Assembly: GCF_004310295.1 (NCBI RefSeq)
Contig: NZ_SISB01000049.1
Coordinates: 1 to 48,454, forward strand
Direction: 5' to 3'
DNA from: Pseudomonas sp. BGI-2
GTDB taxonomy: Bacteria; Pseudomonadota; Gammaproteobacteria; Pseudomonadales; Pseudomonadaceae
Length of the DNA: 48,454 nucleotides
The notes below the pieces were generated by a model. The model ran no database searches and was not told where the DNA came from. It saw only the letters and a list, made by a program, of their open reading frames with translations. The position numbers and the translations under genes were made by a program. Below, piece by piece: positions 15,572 through 21,716 of the stretch (its first letter is position 1; each line of letters opens with the position of its first letter).

Positions 15572-16719
15572 TGGCAAACCTACCCGAACCGCCAGAGTGG
15601 CCGGATGGCGTCTATCAGATTGAGACGCCCGACCCCGTATTAGGCGGCCCCGATGGGATCGCCAACAAAGCGGCCAAGGCACTTGCGAGCCGGACTGTCT
15701 GGCTCAAGGCCAAGTTTGAGGGACTCGTTGAGGGCACCGTAATCGCGTTCAAGGCCACCAGGCTGGCAACGGCGCGCAAGTTATCCATCAGCGGGGCCGC
15801 GTCTGGGAACGCGTCTTTCGATGGCAGCGCGGACGCCAACATCGCCATAACACTTGCTGACAGCGGGGTAACAGCGGGCGTCTATCAGAAGGTCACCGTC
15901 AACGTTAAAGGGCTGGTGATAGACGGCGGCGCGTTGTCCAGTTCGGACATCCCGGATCTGGACTGGAGCAAGATAAAGACCGGCAAGCCCACCACGCTTG
16001 GCGGGTACGGTATCACTGACGCGCTCGGGATCAGCGGAACCGCATTAGCGGCCCGAAAGCTCGAAACAGCACGCAATATTTCCATCACCGGCGCGGCGAG
16101 CGGCAGCGCTTCATTTGACGGATCGGCGAGCGCCAACATTTCCCTAACGCTTGCCGATTCAGGCGTTGCAGCCGGTGCCTACACGAAGGTCACCGTCAAC
16201 GCAAAAGGCTTGGTTATCGGGACTTCAGCGCTTACAGCAGCAGACATCCCATCCCTTGACTGGTCGAAAATCGGGACTGGAAAACCGACCACTCTCGCCG
16301 GCTATGGGATAGCCGACGCCTACACAACGGCGGGCACTCAGTGGGTGGTGAGCCAAGCTATTACCGACTTCTCTGCAACTAAAAATTTAGCCGCTCCAGC
16401 CTTTCTAAACGGGTTTTACGACGCCAATACGTCGCGCTACTGGACAGCCAACGGCAACTTGTATGTCTCCATCGACTTTGCGCGTGGAGTCGCGCTTGGC
16501 GCCCAGTCTGCCTTGCTGTGCGTCCTGCCGCCTGGGGCAAGACCTCGATTCAGATGTTGCGGTACCGGGGACTGGGTTACGTCGTCACCTTTGGCGTTTG
16601 GCTACCTCTCCTGGTCACTTGAAATCAACGGCTACCTGACGATCGACTTGTCAGTAGGCGCTACGAACGGAGCCGGTGGTTACCAAGCTCAGATTCACTT
16701 ATGCACTCAGCTAGCGTGA
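15571..16719 (+). CDS. Tail fibre protein
   Basis: The 382-aa protein is the probable receptor-binding fibre. A short N-terminal part with GPDGIANKAAKALASRTVWLK (split around 30-50) resembles P2-type fibre bases. Next come two long repeats of 84 residues with a 99-residue period, each ending GYGI(T/A)DA, a common fibre shaft motif. The last 120 residues (from about 262) form a separate tip of aromatic and Gly-rich strands. It is short compared with P2 H (669 aa). The chaperone gene follows. Confidence 0.85.
   Translation: MANLPEPPEWPDGVYQIETPDPVLGGPDGIANKAAKALASRTVWLKAKFEGLVEGTVIAFKATRLATARKLSISGAASGNASFDGSADANIAITLADSGVTAGVYQKVTVNVKGLVIDGGALSSSDIPDLDWSKIKTGKPTTLGGYGITDALGISGTALAARKLETARNISITGAASGSASFDGSASANISLTLADSGVAAGAYTKVTVNAKGLVIGTSALTAADIPSLDWSKIGTGKPTTLAGYGIADAYTTAGTQWVVSQAITDFSATKNLAAPAFLNGFYDANTSRYWTANGNLYVSIDFARGVALGAQSALLCVLPPGARPRFRCCGTGDWVTSSPLAFGYLSWSLEINGYLTIDLSVGATNGAGGYQAQIHLCTQLA
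15772..16023 (+). repeat. Fibre shaft repeat, copy 1
   Basis: The 252-nt unit codes for 84 residues (starts ARKLSISGAASG, ends GGYGITDA). It is matched by copy 2 at 16069-16320 with strong protein similarity. The offset of 297 nt shows a 99-residue period, consistent with a tandem duplication in the shaft. Confidence 0.85.
16069..16320 (+). repeat. Fibre shaft repeat, copy 2
   Basis: The second 252-nt unit (starts ARNISITGAASG, ends AGYGIADA) aligns without gaps to copy 1. Many synonymous changes show that the duplication is not recent or that the copies diverge under protein constraint. Confidence 0.85.
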
Positions 16720-16728
16720 AGGCAAATC

Positions 16729-17307
16729 ATGTATTACATCCTCGATTCAAAAGGCGGGTTTCTTTACTCCGATGCCGACAATAAAAACTACCCAAACTGG
16801 ACACTGATACCGCTTCCTCAACCTTGCTGGAACCCGCGTTTCGCCGGGGCACGGGATAAGGCAACAGGGGAATGGACGGGCATGTGGTTGCAGGACGGGG
16901 AGCCAGCCCCTACAGCCGAGGAGCTTTGTGTTCGGATCGACAACTACGCTGACGAAATGCGCCGGTTAGTTGCCGGCGATCCACTGCGGGCAGTTGAGTA
17001 CGAGCGCGCAGCCGCTGAGGCCCAGCAGTTCAAGGACGACGGCTACCCGGACAATGCGGTACCGCGCACAGTGGCCGCGTGGGCAATCACGGGGCGAACC
17101 CCGCGTGAGGCGGCCGACAGCATATTGGCCGAGGCGGAACAGTATGCGGAGGTGTTGTACCAAATCCGCGAGCATCGCCTTCAGGCGAAGGAGTTGATCA
17201 AACAGAAGATCGCGGCGGGTGCCGCAGCGGAGGCCAAACAGATTGCTGATGATGCTATCAAGGCGATTCAAACGGCCGTTGCCGGCGTCGGCAACGCGAA
17301 GGGTTGA
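16729..17307 (+). CDS. Tail fibre assembly/chaperone-like protein
   Basis: The 192-aa protein sits 9 nt after the fibre gene, the place of gpG-type fibre chaperones. The first 80 residues are beta-rich and aromatic (MYYILDSKGGF, W-T-G-M-W). The rest is helical and Ala/Glu-rich with a coiled-coil look, including a segment on REAADSILAEAEQYAEV. This split is typical of fibre assembly proteins that cap or fold the tip. It could also be a structural tip-associated protein. Confidence 0.7.
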   Translation: MYYILDSKGGFLYSDADNKNYPNWTLIPLPQPCWNPRFAGARDKATGEWTGMWLQDGEPAPTAEELCVRIDNYADEMRRLVAGDPLRAVEYERAAAEAQQFKDDGYPDNAVPRTVAAWAITGRTPREAADSILAEAEQYAEVLYQIREHRLQAKELIKQKIAAGAAAEAKQIADDAIKAIQTAVAGVGNAKG

Positions 17308-17309
17308 CG

Positions 17310-17762
17310 ATGAGTACCGTTCGGCTTTTGTTCAGTCGTTCGAAAAGCCCTTTGGGTGCCCTGATCTGCGCGGCCACCTGGTCACGCTGGAGCCATGTCG
17401 CCTTGGTTGACGGCGGCGAGGTGATCGAGGCGACCCCATTCTATGGCGTGCGCCTGATCAACCTTGACGAAGCCATCGGCCGGGCAAAAGAGGTCGCCAT
17501 TGCCGAGTTGCCGGCCCGCGATCCGCAGAGAATCGTCGACTCCGCCCGCAGCCAGCTCGGTAAACCTTACGACTGGACTGCCGTTCTCGGCTTGGGGCTA
17601 CGCCGCGATTGGCAAGGTCGGGATGCTTGGTTCTGTTCCGAGCTGATCGCTTGGTCAGCGGCCGAAGCAGGTGAGCCTTGGTACCGCTGTGAAAGTCTGC
17701 GCCGGGTAACGCCGCAGCATTTATGGATGCTCCCGCCCGTGGGCGAGCTGTGTACGTGGTGA
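17310..17762 (+). CDS. Permuted papain-fold amidase/peptidase (YiiX/NlpC-P60-like)
   Basis: The 150-aa protein shows the order found in permuted papain-fold enzymes. A His within WSHVALVDGG (H29) comes first, then GKPYDWTAVLG near 84-94, then the nucleophile Cys in WFCSELI (C109). Such enzymes cut amide bonds in peptidoglycan or lipoyl substrates. ATG 17310 follows the fibre chaperone stop closely and is preferred to TTG 17304. A role in cell-wall passage or lysis is inferred; no signal peptide is present. Confidence 0.7.
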   Translation: MSTVRLLFSRSKSPLGALICAATWSRWSHVALVDGGEVIEATPFYGVRLINLDEAIGRAKEVAIAELPARDPQRIVDSARSQLGKPYDWTAVLGLGLRRDWQGRDAWFCSELIAWSAAEAGEPWYRCESLRRVTPQHLWMLPPVGELCTW

Positions 17763-17777
17763 GATAAAAGAGGGCGA

Positions 17778-17878
17778 CCGGTTCAGATGTTCGAGCACCT
17801 GAACCGGCCGCCAGTAGGCAGATGTAGCCTGCGAACCGGCCTAGGCCCCCTCGCTCGCGCGAGCGGACGGGAGCCTAC
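17778..17878 (+). promoter_or_regulatory. Highly structured leader before the com-like gene
   Basis: The 138-nt gap between the peptidase and the Com-like gene holds several dyads. One is a perfect 9-bp stem (CCGGTTCAG 17778-17786 with CTGAACCGG 17799-17807). An outer stem GTAGGC (17814-17819) with GCCTAC (17873-17878) encloses a 14-nt palindrome (17852-17865, CGCTCGCGCGAGCG). None has a T tract, so these are not simple terminators. They may form a regulatory RNA or operator. No GATC site is present, so Mu-style Dam control of this cassette is not expected. No copy of the late promoter motif was found. Confidence 0.45.
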
Positions 17879-17900
17879 CAGAAGTGCAAAAGGTTTGCAG

Positions 17901-18095
17901 ATGATGCAAGAAGTCCGTTGTGGTCAATGCCGTAGGTTGCTCGCGAAGATGTTGCCGCCGAGCGAGGTTCAAATAAAGTGCCCCCGCTGCGGGGCTATCA
18001 ACCACCAGAAGGCCGTGAGCCTCGTTTCTCAAGCGCCGCCGAGCGCCGATGATAGAGGCTGTCATGGAAAAGCAACGCAAAGCCCCAGGCCGTAA
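17901..18095 (+). CDS. com: Com-like zinc-finger translational regulator
   Basis: The 64-aa protein has two CxxC pairs (C7, C10, C27, C30) in the N-terminal 35 residues and a short basic spacer, exactly the layout of Mu Com. Mu Com binds a hairpin in the mom message and switches on Mom translation. Here the protein leads a four-gene cassette, and its end overlaps the next frame by 32 nt. ATG 17901 is chosen because AAAGG lies just upstream and the zinc finger begins there; the longer frame from 17787 runs through hairpins. The C-terminal half is polar and probably disordered. Confidence 0.78.
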   Translation: MMQEVRCGQCRRLLAKMLPPSEVQIKCPRCGAINHQKAVSLVSQAPPSADDRGCHGKATQSPRP

Positions 18096-18216
18096 TGGGT
18101 TCAAGTACAAGCCACAATTTGGCGTCATCGTGGTTTGCCCCAATGAATCAGAGCAGCAGAGCGCCTTTCAACAGCTCAAATCCCTCGGGTACAAAGTCCG
18201 GGTGGTGTGCGTATGA
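18064..18216 (+). CDS. 50-aa conserved-looking protein in the com cassette
   Basis: ATG 18064 opens a 50-residue frame. It has a basic start (MEKQRKAPGRNG), then a beta-alpha-beta pattern (FGVIVVCPNESEQQ, helix, YKVRVVCV) that looks like a complete mini-fold. It overlaps com by 32 nt and the ATPase-GNAT start by 4 nt (ATGA), which indicates coupled translation. Function is unknown. It may be a partner subunit of the ATPase-GNAT, or the coupling point through which Com acts. Confidence 0.68.
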   Translation: MEKQRKAPGRNGFKYKPQFGVIVVCPNESEQQSAFQQLKSLGYKVRVVCV

Positions 18217-19337
18217 AGGTTCAGGTATCCCACCGCTGTTCCGACTTCGATAGCTACCGGGCCGCACGGGTTAAATCCTTGTTCAACGTGGAGTCAGGTT
18301 GTGACGTCGATATCGCGGCCGAGCTGCCGATTGAGGATCTGCCATGGAAAATCGGCGTCATCGTTGGGCCGTCAGGCTCCGGAAAGACGACGCTGGGCAA
18401 GGCCATTGGCTCACTCTACGCTCCCCGCTGGCCAAAGAACCTGCCCATGATTGACGCGATTGACCCGATGGGTTCATTCGATGACGTGACCGGGGCCTTA
18501 TCGGCCGTTGGGTTGGGCACAGTGCCGGCGTGGCTTCGACCGTTCGCGGTGCTATCCAACGGCGAACAGTTCCGAGCGAACCTGGCCAGGCTTGTTTGTG
18601 AAGCGCCTGGCATGGCTGTCGTCGATGAGTTCAGCTCAGTAGTAGACCGGCAGATCGCCCGCGTGGGCGCCGCTGCTTTCGCCAAGGCTTGGCGCCGGAC
18701 GTCCGGGCGGGTGGTTCTCCTTTCCTGCCACTACGACATCCTTGATTGGGTGCAGCCTGACTGGGTTTACGACACCGGTACCGGCGAATTTCATCGGGGG
18801 TGGCTTCGGCCAAGACCAAGCTTTGAGCTTGAGGTCCGCGAGGCTAAGCAGCGCGACTATGCCCTGTTTGAGCCGCATCACTATCTGAAGCTGCCGCCGA
18901 TGGTCGCTTCCACCCACTATGTTGGCTGGGTCAACGGGGAACCGGTGGCCCACATCGCGTTTTCGACCCGGCCGGGGCTGATCGAGGCGCGGGCGTGCCG
19001 GCTGGTGGTGATGCCTGAGTGGCAAGGCGCCGGGGTCGGGATGCGCTTCCTCAGCGCCTTGTGCCGCCAGTGGCTGGAGGGGAGCAACCGCTACGGGCGG
19101 CCGCTGCGCACGCTCTTCCATACCAGCCACCCCGGCCTCGCGGCGGCACTTCGCAGGGATGAGCGGTGGACGCAGGTCTCGGCCGCCTTGATCGGCGGCA
19201 ACTACGCAAAGAGCCGTCAAAGCCTCAAAGAAAGTAACCGCCGGCTCGGCCGGCATTCCAATGCCGGCAGCGGTTTCGGCGGCCACTTTCGGGCAGTTCA
19301 GGGCTTTCGTTACCTTGGGGAGAACGCATGCGAGTAG
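18213..19337 (+). CDS. ABC-type ATPase fused to a GNAT acyltransferase domain
   Basis: The 374-aa protein has two parts. Residues 40-200 are an ABC-type ATPase: Walker A GPSGSGKT at 52-59, signature LSNGEQ at 114-119, Walker B with AVVDEF at 135-140, and H-loop His in LSCHYD near 173. Residues 215-345 are a GNAT domain with the acyl-CoA loop QGAGVG at 271-276 after a beta strand ACRLVVMP. The layout corresponds to the COG2401-type fusion. Mom of Mu is also of GNAT fold and follows com, so this may replace Mom as a base-modifying enzyme. Start ATG 18213 overlaps the previous stop; the GTG at 18207 is less likely. There are no membrane segments, so it is not a transporter. Confidence 0.8.
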   Translation: MKVQVSHRCSDFDSYRAARVKSLFNVESGCDVDIAAELPIEDLPWKIGVIVGPSGSGKTTLGKAIGSLYAPRWPKNLPMIDAIDPMGSFDDVTGALSAVGLGTVPAWLRPFAVLSNGEQFRANLARLVCEAPGMAVVDEFSSVVDRQIARVGAAAFAKAWRRTSGRVVLLSCHYDILDWVQPDWVYDTGTGEFHRGWLRPRPSFELEVREAKQRDYALFEPHHYLKLPPMVASTHYVGWVNGEPVAHIAFSTRPGLIEARACRLVVMPEWQGAGVGMRFLSALCRQWLEGSNRYGRPLRTLFHTSHPGLAAALRRDERWTQVSAALIGGNYAKSRQSLKESNRRLGRHSNAGSGFGGHFRAVQGFRYLGENACE

Positions 19338-19939
19338 CGATCATCGGCCAGAAGTGGTTGGCGGCCGAGCTTTTGAAACGTTGCCTGGCCGAAGGTCACC
19401 AGGTGGTAATCGCCATCAGCCCGGCCCTCGGCGCTGATGGCGAATACGACCGGCTCTACGCGGCGGCGCAACAACTGGGTGTGCCGGCGGACTGGGCTCA
19501 AGGCAACCTGAACGCTGACCAGGTGCCGGCGTGTGACGTCATCCTCGCCGCACACGCCCACGTCTATATAAAAGAAGACGTCCGCGCCAAGGCGACACAC
19601 GGCGCGCTGGGCTACCACCCCTCGTTGCTGCCAAGGCATCGAGGCCGGGACGCGGTGCATTGGGCGGTTCATATGCGAGAACCGGTAACAGGCGGTTCGG
19701 TCTATTGGCTGGACGACGGGGCGGACACAGGGCCAGTACTCGCCCAAGACTGGTGCCACGTCCGGCCGGATGACACGCCTCAAGTGCTATGGCGCAGAGA
19801 ACTTGCCCCGATGGGGCTTCGCCTGTTCTCCCAGGCGCTGTCCATGCTCGATGCCGGCGTCTACTGTAAAGGCCATCCACAAGATCCTGCATTGGCGACC
19901 TGGGAACCGGGGGTATCGAACAGGCGACTATCGAGGTGA
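19328..19939 (+). CDS. Formyltransferase-fold protein of the com cassette
   Basis: The 203-aa protein has a Rossmann start (MRVAIIGQKW) and the formyltransferase core: HPSLLPRHRGRDA at 97-109, then GGSVYWLDDGADTGPVL near 122-138. Relatives (Fmt, PurN, ArnA N-domain) use 10-formyltetrahydrofolate and a catalytic Asn-His-Asp. Here His97 and Asp133 are kept, but the Asn position two residues before His is Gly95. The protein also lacks the C-terminal tRNA-binding domain of Fmt. It overlaps the ATPase-GNAT gene by 10 nt and has a GGGGAG site, so both act together. A role in base or nucleotide modification is inferred. Confidence 0.8.
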   Translation: MRVAIIGQKWLAAELLKRCLAEGHQVVIAISPALGADGEYDRLYAAAQQLGVPADWAQGNLNADQVPACDVILAAHAHVYIKEDVRAKATHGALGYHPSLLPRHRGRDAVHWAVHMREPVTGGSVYWLDDGADTGPVLAQDWCHVRPDDTPQVLWRRELAPMGLRLFSQALSMLDAGVYCKGHPQDPALATWEPGVSNRRLSR

Positions 19940-19944
19940 AACGA

Positions 19945-19970
19945 AGAAGGCCCCACAGGGGGCCTTCTTT
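19945..19970 (+). terminator. Rho-independent terminator of the com cassette
   Basis: AGAAGGCCCC (19945-19954) pairs with GGGGCCTTCT (19959-19968) around ACAG, followed by TT and AT. It lies 5 nt after the formyltransferase stop and ends phage late transcription before the right end. Confidence 0.88.
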
Positions 19971-19978
19971 ATGCAATT

Positions 19979-20059
19979 CTTTTGCACTCTGTGAAAAACT
20001 TTCCACGTCCATTTATCGCGCATCAAAGCCCGAATTTTTCGCGCCGCGCATCACTTTCA
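19979..20059 (-). mobile_element. Prophage right end with three MuA-like binding sites
   Basis: Read inward from the end on the minus strand, the sequence starts TGAAAGTGATGCGCGGCGCG. A first site (about 20036-20054) ends GCGCGAAAA, matching the second half of the MuA consensus. A second site (20011-20027) repeats TGATGCGCG 28 nt further in, and a third (19979-19999) reads TTTTTCACAGAGTGCAAAAG. Three spaced sites in one direction is the layout of the Mu R end. The last bases before host sequence are CA. If Mu-like, the next five bases (20060-20064, CCAGA) should also flank the left end. Confidence 0.55.
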
Positions 20060-20075
20060 CCAGAAGGATTGGTGA

Positions 20076-21716
20076 TTATTTGGGGTAAAGCGGCGGAAGG
20101 CCACTGTCACCCACCGGGTCCTGAACCCGCTCGGCAATCGGGATCGCCTTGATTGCCCGCCACAATTCTTCGCCTTGCCAGTGCTGGCCGGTTTCGCTGT
20201 AGAGCGCGCCGTTCAAGCCGTCCAGCGCGTCGGACAATGGCACGAAGCGGGCGGCCATGTCGGCCAGGGTTTCCGGTTGTTGCCGGGCCCAGGCGTCGAG
20301 GGCCTGGCGGGTGGCGTGGGAGTCGTTGGCCTGACAGGCGCGTTTGAGGTCGTCGAGGACGGTGCGCGGGCTCGGGCCGGTCTGCGCGGCACGCAGGATT
20401 GCAGGTTGCCAGCGGGCGCGCCACCAGAGGCCAAAGCCCAGCAACGTGGTACAGGCCAGAATCAACGTGCTGAGTTTCCACTTCCACAGGGTTTCGCTGT
20501 CGACGCCGGCATTCACCTGCGCGGTATTCGTTGGTGTATCAACCACCATGCTTGGATTGCTCGCCACTTGCAGGGTTCGGGCCGGCAGGCTGCTGTGCTC
20601 CAGGTGATCTTCGAAGGTGTTCCACCAGACCACTTCCACCGCGGGTAATTCGATTGCGCCACTGCGGCCTGGCACCAACGCTTCGCGATCTTCACGACTG
20701 CCAGTCAAGCCGCGCTCGGTGCTTTGGTTGCTCAGCACCGGTTGATCCGGGTAGCGCCGCAGGCCGTTGACGTCGGTGGCGGGCAGCGGCGGCAGTTGTG
20801 AGCTGGCCAGGCCTTCGGCCTTCAAGGTCAGGCTGCGGGTCAGCGAGTCACCCACCTGCGCGTGGTCCGGCTCCGGGTTCCAGCTTTCGCTCAGGCTCAG
20901 GCTACGGGCCGGCAGCCATGGCAGGTCGGCAGGGTAAGTAATGGGTTTGGCCTTGACCGTCAGCAGAATCGGGGAGGAGCTGACTCGCATCAGTTTTCCG
21001 GATTTTGGCACTTGGGTTGCGGCGTCCTGGGCGGGCTGCGTGTCCACGAGCGTTGCACTGAATAGCTGCGCCGGAATGGTCAGTTCGCCGCTGTGTTGCG
21101 GGTAGATCGCATAGCGCATTTCGATCACGCCATGACGCAGATTGTTGATGACTTTCTCGTACGTGCGCGACTCGCCCAGTTGTTCGATACGCGCATCGGG
21201 AATCTGCAACGGGGTCAGGCTGCTGTCGTCGTACAGCGACACCGAATGGTAGATGCGCAACGTCAGGATGGCCTGGGCCTGCACGTACACACTGGTCTGG
21301 TCGAGGCTGGCGTCGATGAACACCGGGGCCAGTTTGTTCGTGGTGTCCTGGGTTTCGCTCTCGACCACTTGCACGGTGATCGGCTGGCTCTGCACCTCGC
21401 CCAGCTGCAGCGATGGAATCGTCACGCTGCCGTTTTCCTTCGGCAGCAGGGTGATGATCCAGCGCGTGGTGGCGCGATTGTCACCGTTGAGGGTGGTCAG
21501 TTGGTTGACCTGGCGGGTGCCACGCACTTCGAACAGCGGTTCCAGCGGCGCCAGGTCAGGCTTGCCGAACTGCGTCACGTCGTTGGATTCCAAGGTCAGT
21601 TCGACCGTCTCACCGGAACTCAGGCGACTGCGATCCACACTGGCGACCAGCGCCGCTGCCTGGGCCTGAACGGTGCAGAACAGCAGGGCGAGCATGAAAA
21701 GGGTGAAGCGGGTCAT
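20076..21716 (-). CDS. batD: BatD-like exported protein (oxygen tolerance)
   Basis: The 546-aa protein has a signal peptide (about 1-21, cut after AQAA) and repeated beta-sandwich domains with the BatD opening, SGETVELTLESND. A transmembrane helix near 410-430 follows, and then a helical cytoplasmic tail. Bat proteins work with MoxR and von Willebrand factor A partners in envelope stress or oxygen tolerance. It is the last gene of the operon and overlaps batB/C by 4 nt. The prophage ends only 16 nt past its stop, so its native terminator has probably been displaced. Confidence 0.85.
   Translation of the reverse strand: MTRFTLFMLALLFCTVQAQAAALVASVDRSRLSSGETVELTLESNDVTQFGKPDLAPLEPLFEVRGTRQVNQLTTLNGDNRATTRWIITLLPKENGSVTIPSLQLGEVQSQPITVQVVESETQDTTNKLAPVFIDASLDQTSVYVQAQAILTLRIYHSVSLYDDSSLTPLQIPDARIEQLGESRTYEKVINNLRHGVIEMRYAIYPQHSGELTIPAQLFSATLVDTQPAQDAATQVPKSGKLMRVSSSPILLTVKAKPITYPADLPWLPARSLSLSESWNPEPDHAQVGDSLTRSLTLKAEGLASSQLPPLPATDVNGLRRYPDQPVLSNQSTERGLTGSREDREALVPGRSGAIELPAVEVVWWNTFEDHLEHSSLPARTLQVASNPSMVVDTPTNTAQVNAGVDSETLWKWKLSTLILACTTLLGFGLWWRARWQPAILRAAQTGPSPRTVLDDLKRACQANDSHATRQALDAWARQQPETLADMAARFVPLSDALDGLNGALYSETGQHWQGEELWRAIKAIPIAERVQDPVGDSGLPPLYPK

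Larger units (their letters stand above)
1..20059. mobile_element. Transposable Mu-like prophage, right (late) part; left end outside the window
   Basis: The block holds a complete set of virion genes in the usual order: protease-scaffold, capsid, gp36/gp37, sheath, tube, E/E', tape measure, U, X, D, V, W, J, I, fibre, fibre chaperone, then a Com-containing cassette. gp36/gp37 and Com are hallmarks of Mu relatives, while the tail set from sheath to fibre is P2-like, so the phage is a mosaic. No integrase or lysis cassette is visible; early genes and transposase should lie left of position 1. The right boundary is inferred from a terminal CA at 20058-20059 preceded by three spaced sites resembling MuA-binding sites. 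The boundary is inference; the phage gene content is clear. Confidence 0.88.

Noticed and set aside
17760..17775. Possible fourth copy of the late promoter motif (GATAAAAG) before the com cassette
   Set aside because: Only the end is similar; the CTCTTTAAA part is missing.
18213..18800. ABC transporter ATPase
   Set aside because: The ATPase has ABC motifs, but it is joined to a GNAT domain and has no permease gene or membrane segment around it.
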